Position numbers and translations under genes: made by a program. A DNA stretch of 64,000 bases. It comes from Burhinus oedicnemus (taxonomy: Eukaryota; Chordata; Aves; Charadriiformes; Burhinidae). Position 1 is the first letter of the stretch. Each line of letters starts with the position of its first letter. The DNA lies in assembly GCA_008921705.1 (NCBI GenBank), contig VFFE01009203.1, positions 59,273 to 123,272 on the forward strand. Reading direction: 5' to 3'. The notes under the pieces are model-generated. The model was not told the origin of the DNA and did not search any database. It worked only from the letters and a program-made list of their open reading frames with translations. Below, piece by piece: positions 39,014 through 51,100 of the stretch.

Positions 39014-39091
39014 ATTTAAGAATAAAAATAGTAGGTGATGATGAATAGTAGGTGATGATGATTTAAGAATAAGAAGTGGAGGTGATGATGA
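39014..39091. repeat. Nested tandem repeat with GGTGATGATG core
   Basis: A 17-bp unit, AATAGTAGGTGATGATG, occurs twice exactly (39027-39043 and 39044-39060). A larger 31-bp unit beginning ATTTAAGAATAA occurs at 39014-39044 and 39061-39091 with 27 of 31 matches, so two rounds of duplication are nested. Confidence 0.9.
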
Positions 39092-41490
39092 ATATGGAAA
39101 GTGCACATCTTCATGTAAGTGAGGCAGCCAGAACTGTCTGAGAAGCAGTGGCTGGAGTTACAAAGCAAGAAGTTTTAACAGAGCCTTGCTGAACCTGTGA
39201 GGGATTTTTTCAGTGAGCATAACAGTATCATCACAAAACCAGCAGGTTGTCTCTCATAGCCAGATTTTTCTGAGTACACACTGCAAGTGAGAAGTACATG
39301 TGATAAACAAGGTTGGGTGCTTAATTGTTTAGAAAAAAAATAACTTCCATTATAATGCATTTTTGCAATGGCAGCCTCTGGGTTCCCTACCTTGTAGCAT
39401 CTATGACCAAATCCTTAGTCACAGCTCGAGGCTGCAGAACATTGCCATTATTCAGTGGATAATGCAGAGATTTCAGTAATCCTCAAGGGGTGGGGAAAAA
39501 AAAAAGAAGAAATAAAGAAGCCTCCTGCCGATGAGATTTCCAAAGCCGGAGTTTATGCACTGTATATTTAATGAGCCCAAGTGAAGCAATTGTATTGTTT
39601 CTTTCCAGGATGGTATGAAGCTTGTACTCAGGAGTGCTTGTCAGTGGGATTCCTGTACCTAACATTTAAACAGTACTTTTCTGGAGGGAAGAAAATAGAT
39701 TTGAAATCCAAAGTCATGGATATTTCTAATGCAGTTTTTCAGGTTTAATTTTGCATGTAATCATGATACAGTCTGTCTTCCTCAGCAAGACCTAATGCCG
39801 TAATACATCACAGCAGTTTTCTCTGAGAGCTGATTGTTACTTAATGCCTGCAACCAGGTTGTGAAAATCTGAGGCTTTTTCTCTGCAAAGTGTACACTCA
39901 TAAAGAAGGCGTTTTTCAGAGCCGTGTCAGCTGAACTGTTTTTGTTATTATGCTTGGTTGCTTTATGATGCTGTTAGCATCCTCCTACACCAAACTGATC
40001 CATCATGTCATATTAGTAGCTTTACTACGTAATCTGCCTTGCATTCATTGTCTTGCATTTTAAACTTATGACAGAGTCCTCCAAATGTAACTGTCTTCTC
40101 TTTGTGGCTGTAAAACTCATAAAGAACAAGTTTACTGAGGATTGCAATATTGAAATTTTTTTATTTACAGAAGGGAGAATGGCAGAGGTGTCTGTGTTCC
40201 CAGGGACTTTGACCCTCTGGAAGCCTTCAGTTTCCAAATAATGGAGCAGAAGGTGTCAGAGGCTCCAGAAATCTTATCAAGCTACAAAGAATTGCATTGG
40301 TGTCCCAGAGTGAACTGAATCCATGCAGTGTAGGTTACTAAGCACCAACAATTAGGACCACTGCTCTCTGAGTGTCTGCAAACATGAGACCCCCTTCCAG
40401 ACAACCAGTGGATTTCAAATCTGTCCTTTAAAGTGCATTGCAATGTTATTTCTTTACACATCTGCCCCTTTGGTCTACTGTATTTGCTTGCTTAAAGTCC
40501 AGTCTGATGTCTGACAGTGCCAAGTCACTATGTAATTTTAAGATGAACATAAATATCAAAACCACAATACCATAATTATAGCTGAAGTTCAGCGTGCTCT
40601 ATTTTAGCTTTCCTCTCCCGTCTCTAATTTGCAGTGGGCTGCTGAAGTTAGCTTCTACCGCATGGCTGCCCATTGTGAAACCAGCGCCCATGATCACTTG
40701 CTTTTTCTATGGAACCAGTGGGGCACGAGGGGAAACTCGTGATCTCGGTGACAGTGATAACAATGCAGAGTTGGATCCTGACATGCAGGGAAGCTGGGGT
40801 TGAAACTTGGCAGCCAAACAGAAAAAGCCCAGTTTTAAACCTCCATGCTAAATTATCCTAACACTTAGGATTAAATGTGGAGTTGTTTTTGACACGCGCA
40901 CAGTCTCTCACATTGGAGCGGGTCATTTCTTGGTTCAGAATAGTTATCTGATACTTATGTATCCTGTACTTCAACGAGGGTTACATAAGCAGTTTTAAAT
41001 GCTTCATGATAACGTCTTCAAGCGTGCCATCAACATAGCAGAGCAGTTTCTCTACAACCAATGACATTCCAAAAATAGGAGATCTCACTACCCTGAAAGG
41101 CTGTTTCAGACCCTCAGTCCTTTGATGGTTAGAAGTCATCTTCTCCAGGATGAATTTATGTATTGTTAGTACGTACTTATTTGCTCTTGGGCCAGTGGTG
41201 ACCCTTTGCTTAAATAGCTATTTTCTCTCTCTGCTCTAAGTTGCTCTGATGTATTTATATAGACAGCAATCTCAACTCAGACTTAACTTCCATTGTTTTT
41301 TTTTTTTTAAATCTTGAATTGTTTTACCTCCTCTTATAAGATAGTTTGCCGTTATCTGTCTCACCTTGTTAGTCCTTTTCATAAACTTGCACAAGTCTGT
41401 TGCTCCTGGTTTTAATTTTGGCGGCCCTCAGTTCTTCGGTGCATGGTTTCAGCCAGCTGTCGAGGTTCTCTATGTTCAGTGAAGGGAGAT

Positions 41491-41570
41491 AGGCACCTCC
41501 AGCAGGACCCTGATCCCACCTGTATTAGATCCCACCTATATTAAGAGAGAATAGTCTGCTGGAGGTACCT
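41491..41570. repeat. 16-bp tandem duplication inside an imperfect hairpin
   Basis: Arms at 41491-41507 (AGGCACCTCCAGCAGGA) and 41554-41570 pair at 14 of 17 positions. Between them, a 16-bp unit beginning GATCCCACCT is repeated at 41512-41527 and 41528-41543 with one difference. This could be a small terminal-inverted-repeat element or a chance combination. Confidence 0.7.
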
Positions 41571-44500
41571 CTGGTCAGTATGGAGAGAGCCTGGACAATT
41601 ACTTCATATAAGATGCTTCACTATTAGGTGGCTAAAGTTTTGTGAGATGAATCCTGCCTCCTCTGAACAACCTTATTTGGTAGCAATCAGTCTCTTGTAA
41701 GACTAGGGGATGATCTATGAGTTTGCCCATGCTATATATTGGTGTGGTTCTCCTCCTTCAAGCTGGCTTTGTAGGACATGAAAACACCTTGCAATCCTTT
41801 TTAGAATCAGTTCAATGACACCATGGCATAATCCTTTATCATCTGTTACGCTCTGCTGCACTGAGCACATCCCATAGGACAACTCTGGAAGGAAGTGGCT
41901 GCCTGCTGTCCATGTGGAAGGCCCATTTCCCTGATTGATTATCCGGCTGCATGTCACACTTCAGATCATCCCTGCATAAGAGAGCTCTGCCCTATGAATG
42001 CTAACATGGGCACTACAGGTTGTGCCTTACTTAACATCAGGGCTCACATTATTAATTTTCTTACTTTGGTTTCAAGATCTTCTCTGGATGACCCCATGTC
42101 TGTATATTTAAATGATGGGAGACTGTGCATTTGCTTGCATGGATAGTAACAGCATCCTTTGTTCACTAATTAAGCTTGGCAATTAAATGTGAACCTTGTG
42201 TCTGCACAGCAGACCACTCAGGACACCATGCAGCATGTAAACCCCAGGTTCTGGATTAAGTAGACCTTTTTTGGGACTCACTCCATAGACATGAAATAGT
42301 GCCATGAATGAAAGGATGTGCCTGAAAAAAAGACTGAAGCATGATGCCTTGCCAATGTAGTTTGTTAATGCCTTGAACAACTGTAGCTGAGTTTCAATTA
42401 TTTATGATAATATCTTCTAGCCTGCCAATAAACATACTGTAATAGGTTTTTTAAAAGTAATGAATTCCTAGAAATATGAGATCTTGCTACTAACATAAAT
42501 TAAAGCTCTGCTGGGAAGTGGGATGTGTCCCCTTGGGGGTAAAGGGGTTGGTGAGTTCTTTATATCTGTGTGGATTAGCAAAGTGAGAATTAATGAGCTG
42601 GTATTATTTATAGAAGCAACATCTGATCAGTGTTTCCTCATAATTTATGCTTCCCAAAACCTGGATTTACTTTGCTTTTCCTCGGCTAGAGGCTTTAGAC
42701 TCAGTGATATTTCTTATACAGAACCAAGATTCATCAGTGTTTTAAATGGGGTCTCCATTTTGCGCTAGAATAATTATTCCTGATTTATGTTCTGTCTGTT
42801 TTGCATACAATGGGCCAAGTTCCTACTTAAAATTCATGTAGCCCCATTCATGTGAAAGAGGCTTGTAACAATTCAGAGGCAGAATAAGGCAGCTTTAGAG
42901 ATGCCTGAGACCACGACTCAGACCAGAGATTTCCTTTGTGATCCTGACCAGGTCACTCAGGGTGGGATTTATCCACCTGCCTGAGGCTGCTCACCTGGGC
43001 TCTCTCTACAGTCAAAGGAGAGAGCAGTTCATTGATCAGAGGTTATAAATTCTACCCTCAAATGGTTGTGCTAGATGACGGAGGCTTGATCATTTGTCTG
43101 TGCTCCAGTATTTGGTGCTCCTGCTGCATGGTGCTCCTGCATGAACGTCAGGGACTTGCCTGAAAGCCACCCTACTTTGGTGGTGATTCCCCACTGACAA
43201 CTACTTCTCAAGTCTTAGAGCCATTTCAAAGTGCATTATTTGTGTAAGTCAATGATATTCGTGTTGTGATAACTCCTACCACAGCTGCAGTTGCGTCTTA
43301 ACTGTATTGCTATATCTGTACTGCTTATCTCCATTGCTATTCCAATATAAAGGAACAATGACCAGTAAGTGCCGGTGAGTTTGGCACCAGGAAGAAGTGG
43401 ACACCGTGACATATGATTTCGTGTATGATGTTTGTCTGTCTGCAGCATCAGTGCTATCCTAGCACATCTGGCTTTGTTTCGTACTGACTGAGCCAGCGGA
43501 GTATCTGAATCACTATGATCCACCACTTGAGAGTCCCCCTGTAATACTGATTTGTAAGCTTTAGCCTCTGTGATTATTTCTGGTCCATAATCTCATTACC
43601 TAACCACTCCTGTATTGAACAGTCTGAGTCACTTATCATCCTGTAAACTAATTTATTCCAGTCTCTTCTGAACGTGTTTGCTTTTGACTTCTGATGGATG
43701 GAAATACCTTCGTGCCTTCTGTCTCATGCTGCTGGCGTCCCTTCCATTTCTGCCTCTTCCCCAGTCTTCTCGGTACTCTCACAGATAGCTGCTGTTTCCT
43801 TAGGGAAAACAGCCCTGACTTCTCCTCTGTCTTTGCTGGCTCGTTCCAAGCCCTGCTTTTGCTCTCCTTCTTATTTTCTCTTTAGTCTTGAGTACATTTT
43901 CTTGCTGTCTCCTCAAAATGATGTTTAGTGGTTTCCTTGATGGTTTCGTTCTCTGTACGTATGTCTTATTACAATAACCCTAACTCAGATATGTAGGTGT
44001 CTTTTCCTATTATTACCATTATTATGTCTGCCACATTCATTACCAACTGGCAGCCACAAGCTTTACATATTAAATATTTTCCCCTTGAATACCCTCTCCT
44101 TCTCCTTTCTCAAGTTTATTCTCCTCTCAGAGTATGGGACAAATGATACGCATAACTACCATTAATGGTATTGGGAACTGTGTGTGTGTAAATCTCCCTT
44201 GCATCGAAAGGAGAATGGTCCTCTGTGTTTGTTGTCATCTAAGATGCCATCCTGGTGGGTTTTCTTGGCGCTTCTCCTTTGAGGTTTCTCCCCTGCCCGA
44301 GAATATGCAACTTGCAGAGAAAATGTGGCACAAGTCACAGTACATTAAACAGATATCAAAATCCATATTGAAGAATGGGTAAGCTACAGTTGGGGAAGTG
44401 CAGAATACAGACAGCCACTAAGGAGGATGAATGTGAGCTGTGCCTTGAATAATTAGATGAAACATAAATAAAACAGTGACATGATTTGTTTCCCCACTTA

Positions 44501-45630
44501 CCTCATGAATAGGAGACACCAGCCCTGACTCTTCTGTACCGGAGGCTAAGCATAGAGTTCAGTGGTGTTACCTCTCATTTGCACTGATGAAAGTGAAGAA
44601 AAATTGGCTTTATTTTGAGAGATGATATTGAGAGAGTTGTTGGAGAATAATGAAGCTATTGGGCTGACTGTTTAAAGTCTCCTGTTACAGCCTCGTGTGT
44701 GTCAGGGCAGAACTCACACTTCCCCTGTATGATAAATTAGTATTTATCCTGCAGCAGATATATATATTATGGTATCAGTGTATCTTATGAGTGAGATGGG
44801 ACACTGAACCATGACAGAAAGGAAACCGCAAGGGAATGAAGCCATTTGGCATGGTAAAGGAGGCTATATTGTGAGGGATAACAGATTTTAATATAAGAAA
44901 GAGCAGTGCCACATGACAACTTCAGTAGGGTGCTTTAGCATATTGAACAAAGCTGCTTAACTGAAACAAAAAAAACCTGGCCCGTATTAAAGGATATCTT
45001 GAAGGGGTATTCTGTGTGTTTTTCCTCAGAGGACGTAAAGAAACCACATACTGAATATTGCTTTTTGCACGTAATGGAAGGCTCTGAGTTGTCCCATTGG
45101 TTTCAGTAAAACGAGATCGATTCATAAGGGCTGGCTTTTCATGCAGGCACCACTGTTATTATTCTTTATTAATTTGTACAGCATCCAAACAGGCACTTTG
45201 CAGACAGACACAGTAAGGCTTTTTCCCTGAGGAGCCTAAGAGTGTAATTAATCCTAGCAGTGATTTTCACAGGCCATTTCAAGCACTTAAAATGAAATAC
45301 ATGTTGTTTCTAGAGTCGGATTTAGAGGAAAGGTAGGGACCACTCCTGCAAAGCTGTGGCATCTCCCCTGCAAAGCCCAAACTCCTTCCTTCCCCTGTCA
45401 GCATCTCGCGTACTCTATGGTCTGTTGACCCCTTGCATCTGGGCTTTGACGCGTAGGAAGGAAGAAGTCCTGGAGCTGTACAGCTGCAGCTGTGCACTCC
45501 AAAACACCCCACTAGGAAACAGACAGGAGTTACAAGCTCGTGCTGGAGGTGTTCCCTCCTGGTGCTTGTCTTGACTGAGATGCAGCTGTTGTGTAGGTCT
45601 TGTACTGACAGGTGATCTCCATCCTGGTAA

Positions 45631-45737
45631 CCTGGTCTAGTGGAAGGTGTCACTGCCCATGGCAGGGGTGGTTGGAACTAAATGATCTTTAAGGTCCTTT
45701 CCAACCTAAACTATCCTATGATTGTATGATTCTATGA
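45631..45737 (+). mobile_element. CR1 3'-end fragment
   Basis: About 107 bases with the diagnostic CR1 3' end: CCTGGTCTAGTGGAAGGTGTC, GGTTGGAACTAAATGATCTTTAAGG, TCCTTTCCAACC, then degenerate 8-bp tail repeats of the ATTCTATG type. This is the usual severely 5'-truncated form. It carries no coding remnant. Confidence 0.9.
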
Positions 45738-47870
45738 GCCTCAGCAAAGGATAGGAGAAAGCCGCCTCATGCTACATCTGGACAGCAGAACACCACAATT
45801 TCATAAATAATTTTAATGTTTTCCAATAAGACATAGTGGACTACTATTGTCATGTATGAGTTATTTTTAGTAGTGCCACGGTTTTGATTTTTATTTATTC
45901 AGGACAAATCTAGTCCTGGAATAAGCAAGAGCAGCTCCAAGGCAAACCTTAGGATCAAGTATGAAGTAAGGCTCTAAATTTACACATTTGATCTCATTTG
46001 GCAATGGGATGGGCGCTGGTATGTGAGAAGAGAGCATGACTCAGCTTTTGCACCTTTTTTTGGCTTTTTGTAATTCTCTTGGTGTCTAGTTATATGTCCG
46101 TGTAAGGATTTGCATCCTTTTAAGTGGATGGAGACTTCAGCCTAGAAAGTACCTTTTACAAGTCAGGGTTTTTTCACAGCTGATGCACCATTTATATTTT
46201 ACTTGAATGAAGCAATTCTGAACACAGAATTAGAGAAAGGGAAGACTTTGCTCAACTTGAAACTAGTTTAACTGACTTCTTTTTTGTAAGTCTTGAAATT
46301 CTTCTGATTGAAAAAGTAACATTACAATCTGCATTAAAATTACAAGTAATAATCATAATTATCATATCCAGATTTTTTGTAGCATCCGTATTTCTTATTA
46401 GTGGTAGTTTCCAGCTATGATAATAATGTGTGAAATAATTTCCATGGGCTCATGTTCTTGCTATGAAAATATGAGTTCAACCCATAGTCTTTAGTGAACA
46501 CTTTGTTATAAAGAATCTTTATAAAAAACTGGTCACTTGGGAAGCAATTACTAATAATTACAGAATCCTTCATCACTGCTTTTGATCTTTCGCATGCATG
46601 GATCTAAACCCCTAATATTCATGTTGCTGACAGTACAGCACAGTTCAACAATAGCTTTGATGCCAATAAGAACAAAAGGGCTTTTTAAATATATTCAATT
46701 CGGCAATTACTGTCACAGCTCTAGTCCTTGAATGCAACTGTGTGTGTTCTTTGCAGTTAATGAATTCATGCTACCTTTTAAATTTACAATTTTTTTTCCA
46801 GCTCTTATAGTTTTTAGATGCGAATTGTATCAATAGTGATATCCATCATCACTAGGTGTTTGCTCTGTGAGCGTGTGTTGCTCTGCGTGCAATGTGCACA
46901 GTTACTTTTGAACCACAGACAAGATAATAGTCAGGCCATTTCATGCCTTAGGCAGGGGACATCTGCCAAGCATATATTGTACTCTACCAATAGGTCTTCA
47001 ATCTTTCGCATCCCCATGAAATTAATTTTTCCTGGGGCTCTAGATAATTTGTCTTGTCTAATGAAAGTACAGTCATTTCACAAATGACAGACAGAATGAT
47101 TCTGGAAACTTATATTATAGAAAATACATGCCTTCTTTTAAAATGTGAAATGCCGATTAGTTCAATAAGAATAGTTTTCTATTTAACGCTCTTGAGAATT
47201 ATGAAAAGAAAACATAGGATGGGACAAACACAGTTGATTACACTAAGGCAAAGGTATTTAGAATAGGTCTGGAATGCAAAATGTGTCTGTGAAATGTATG
47301 AGACATATCTATATGACTCATGTGATACATATCCCGTATCTCATATAAATCATGTAAGGTGAAATATAGTGAAATATTGTTCACTCAGTTGTAAGCTACA
47401 ACCCATCGTTATTTGTCACTTGAGGCTGTGCAGTCTTTGGGACAAGGGACCATCCCACCATTCAGCATCTCAACAGCATCTCAGAGTGCTCCCAGCTCTG
47501 TTAGAGATTGCCACTGCATTGTGCCCAGTCGCTGAAAGGTCTTCAGCCACGGGGAGATGGGCCACACTGAGTCATACTGCAGCGACGGAGCCTTTGCCTC
47601 CTCCATCACGAGGCAGGAGATGCATAGTTCTGTGTCCTGTGACCAGGGATCACCAAGAGCTGGGTCCATGGCTGGTACGTGTGCTGTCTGGCAGGGCTTT
47701 TCTGAGCACAAGGCTGTGTGCGACCACTTCTCTCTTGCAGTAGCCCAGCGTTGAGGCCTCTTTCCATCTTCAAGCTCACCTGTACCATCTGTACCTATCT
47801 GGCAGATGCCAGGGCAAAATAACTGGCTCTGCCTAGCTCTGGGGCCAAGGAATAGGAAAGAAGCTGTTAG
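45738..47870 (+). other. LHFPL6: LHFPL6 intron 2, AT-rich stretch
   Basis: No gene recognised. 46200-46830 is strongly AT-rich with many TAATTA and ATAATCAT motifs, as often seen in conserved intronic enhancers. That reading is a guess without comparison. 47380-47760 is more GC-rich and has chance frames on both strands. Confidence 0.55.
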
Positions 47871-48150
47871 ACTAGGACTCTTCAGCCTGGGAAAGTCAAC
47901 ACGCGCTAAAGAACTACAAAATCCTGGATATGGAGAGGGTGGATAAAGGCTAAACATTCACTGTTTCATCCCAGGCAAGGATGAACGTCCATCAGATGGA
48001 GCTACTTGGGAGGAAGGTTCAAAAATAACAGAAGGTGGCAGCTCTCTGTGTGAATCCGTGGGACTCCCTGCCAAGGGGTGTTATGAATGCAACAGTTCAT
48101 GAAGAGACTGGGCAAGAACTTGGAAGAGATTTACAAAGGTTTATTAAACA
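47871..48150 (+). mobile_element. Old decayed CR1-family fragment
   Basis: The fragment opens with GACTAGGACTCTTCAGCCTGGGAAAG and later has GGAGAGGGTGGATAAAGGCTAAAC, GTGGGACTCCCTGCCAAGG and TTTATTAAACA. These landmarks match the C-terminal reverse-transcriptase region and 3' part of an older CR1-like subfamily, distinct from the copy at 55442-57078. The reading frame is lost. Limits are approximate. Confidence 0.65.
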
Positions 48151-51100
48151 GGCAAAGCACATGAGGCTTAAAAAATCCGCTCGGCTGAAAATAGTCAGAG
48201 GCTGAGATAGTATGCAAGGGAAATACTGCAAACGTTATCCCATTTCTTATTTTTCACTGGGCTTATGGCCATTGCAGGGAGATGGAACTGGGCTAGGTAG
48301 ACCCTTTGTTTGAACCCAAATGTCCACTCATACATCCTCATGTAAACCACAGTGCTGGAAAACATGTTTGTCCCCTGCAAAATGGCAGCAGTCTCTTAAT
48401 GTCAGCCCTGGAAAGATGACATGATTGGAAATCAGCTGAAGTTTATGCATGTCTGGGGCCTTCAGGAACAGGCCCTGAGATCTGTCTGGCTTGGCTGTCC
48501 TTTCTTATCCTTTTAAAGCCTTGAAGTCATTTATTTCCAGAGGATTTTGAACGCTTGCTATACCAGGCTGGAAGTTTGCCACTGTTGTTCTGCATCTGTT
48601 TCTCTGGGGATTTGCTGAATGTTTTGGTTGAGTCAATTCCACTTTAAATACGCTTGAAATTTTAAATGGTGATCCCAGCGGCAGATTCAATCAGCAACAA
48701 CATAAACAAATAGCTCTCCTTCCTCTCTGCCTGGACTCCTGTGCCACAACTCCCGATATGCTCCCGGAGCATGAAGTGGCTGTGGAGTTTCAATGACCTG
48801 GCTTATCTCCTTCTGTCAACTTAAACAAGAAAAAACTCCTTAATAAATCATGTAATTACAAGTTACACAGTGATAGGAGTCTGAAACCTGCTGGATTAGG
48901 GAGTTCTACCTATCATTTGTTTCCCTTGAAGCAAAAAAATTACCCCTGGCACCCCCCCTGCTCCCCTGCCTTGTCTTTTGTGATTTCCATCCCTGAATGA
49001 CTTAACAGTGGACTTGTGGGATTTCTTCTGTGTTAATCAGTACAGGTTTTCACTCTCAAATGAATTAACTTTTTATCACTGCTGGGCTAACCACTTTGGT
49101 TTTCTCTGGAATGACTTGCAGAAAAGCTGGGATACTCAAAAGCCTGCCTGTATCACCAACTATATCAGTTGGTTTAATAAAAAATTTTTTCTTCCTGCAC
49201 ACTTTCTCTTTCTGATATCCTTCAATGGTCTCTGCTGTAGCAGAACTACGTTGAGGAATGGCCAGTGCAGCAGGAAGGCTGTCAATGGCTTATTAAAAAA
49301 CAATTCCATAAACTATTTTGATCTTAAAATGAGTTCCTATTTTTATGAACTCTGCTTTATTTGAAAAATAATTTTCAGTCTCCTTTACAATAAAAGATAG
49401 ATTTCTACATTTTGCATTTTCCTTTTTGTACAGAATGCTGATAGTCTTTTCTCAGAAAATAATTTGAGATCATAATATACCTCATACTTTCTGAGCAAAC
49501 ATGTCTAGGAGCAAAGATGATTACAGATAAGCAATGCCTACATACTTTTTGCTTTTATTTAACATATGTATTTTAGACGTGGCCCCCTGTGCTTTGCCAA
49601 AGGGAGCTCTAACTTTGCAGGGAAGCAGGGCCATATCCTGACTTGATGGTGGAGTAAGTGTGGGATGGGGTGCTGCCACAGCATCTGCAAGGTGACATGG
49701 AGTCAGTGCCACCCTGAGTGAGACCCCCCAGTACAGAACAGCCTGGTGAGAGGCTTCCTGGGCTGTGAAGACATGAAACCTCCTTTGCCTTCTTTGTCCT
49801 ACTAATATGCTAGTATGTAATATCTGACTGCTTTCACTGCGCTCATCACCATACTGAGTGCCTACAGGAATTACACTTGTCTTTTTTTTTCTCACAAACT
49901 CAGCAAAGAGTGGATTAATGGCACTTTCTGTTCCTCCTACTTTTCCTCCTACTCATTCATTTGCTTCGGGCAGCAATAAACTCAGCAATTATAGCAGCAG
50001 CAGCAACCACCAGCTTCCAAACAATGAATTCGGCCAAGAAGAAAGGCATTCTTCAAACCTGTACCTTACTACCCAGCCCACAGTCAGAACAAAGTCTGCA
50101 CCTCCCAACAGCGCGGAAGGCAAATGCACTAAAACAGAGGCTTGCAAACACTCTTCCCTTCCTCCCTTGCCAAAGGTAAACACTGAACTGGTTTGCAAAC
50201 CTGGCTGGGGATGAGGAACTGTTTCCCCCCATGTGTTTAAAAAAAGAGCTTCCCCTTTCGTTGCTGGGGACAGCACCTCGGAATGGATAAATCCGCAACA
50301 TGCTCCATTTTGAAGCAAAAGTCCTGGAAAAAGTTGCCAAGCAATGAGGTCATGGGGGCATAAAGTAACTTGGGGGGATCCTTACTGGCCCATACAGGGG
50401 GCCCTATATTTTACATTGCATTGAGAGTATTTCATCCCCAGCCTCAGTTTTTAGAGCATCGCTCTTCGTGGTGTTCTGTTAGCTACAATGGGGGCAATGC
50501 TGCAAGAAGTGACACATTGTACTAAGCCAAAGCTTTTTTAATTGCCTGTCTAAGTAAATTAGGGTTTTCATTGGCTTACCTTTTATTACCATGTACATAC
50601 TCTTTGAAAGGTTATTACCCTTCTCAGGTGAATCAATGTCAGAAGACATCAAAATTGAGGTCTGCAATAAGTATAGGCAATGATGAGCATAGAGCAAAGT
50701 CTGCTGGATCTCACCATTAAGGGCAAGAGGATCTGCAATGGCCACCAGCCCTTATTCCTTTTCCAAAGCTAGGGGCAAAATGGAGTTTTCCTTTCACAAT
50801 AAATTAGATGTAGGCTTAGGACCTGCCAAGATTTTAAAGCCAGATTCTGGCCTCTGTTGACTTCAGTGGCAGCACTTCACGTGCATCTAAGAACAGAGCA
50901 TAGTCCACCTTTCAATGAGTCTCCTTCGCTGTCTGTTGACAGGCAGCGCTTTGAATTTAAAGTGAAGTTGCAAAGCCAGAGTGAAGTCCTTGATGAACTT
51001 AATCAGGGCCAAACCCAATAAATATCACTCACACTACAAATTTATGTCTTTTTGCCTCCTGGGTGGGAACTTTTGGGACCCTTTGCTTTGATAGTCACTC

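Larger units (their letters stand above)
33211..45630 (+). other. LHFPL6: LHFPL6 intron 2, non-coding stretch
   Basis: No gene recognised. Contains the tetranucleotide tract at 33349-33380, a C-rich stretch at 33837-33851, T or A runs near 35726-35741, 38764-38777, 39485-39496 and 41298-41310, and the local duplications listed separately at 36238, 39014 and 41512. 34620-34960 is AT-rich with many TAAT-type motifs and looks like possible conserved regulatory DNA, untested here. Confidence 0.6.

Noticed and set aside
47481..47957. 158-codon minus-strand frame
   Set aside because: It overlaps the old CR1-like fragment and opposes frames on the plus strand. The translation has no known domain.
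49858..50214. 118-codon serine/asparagine-rich plus-strand frame
   Set aside because: A competing minus-strand frame overlaps it, there are no clear splice sites and no family match.
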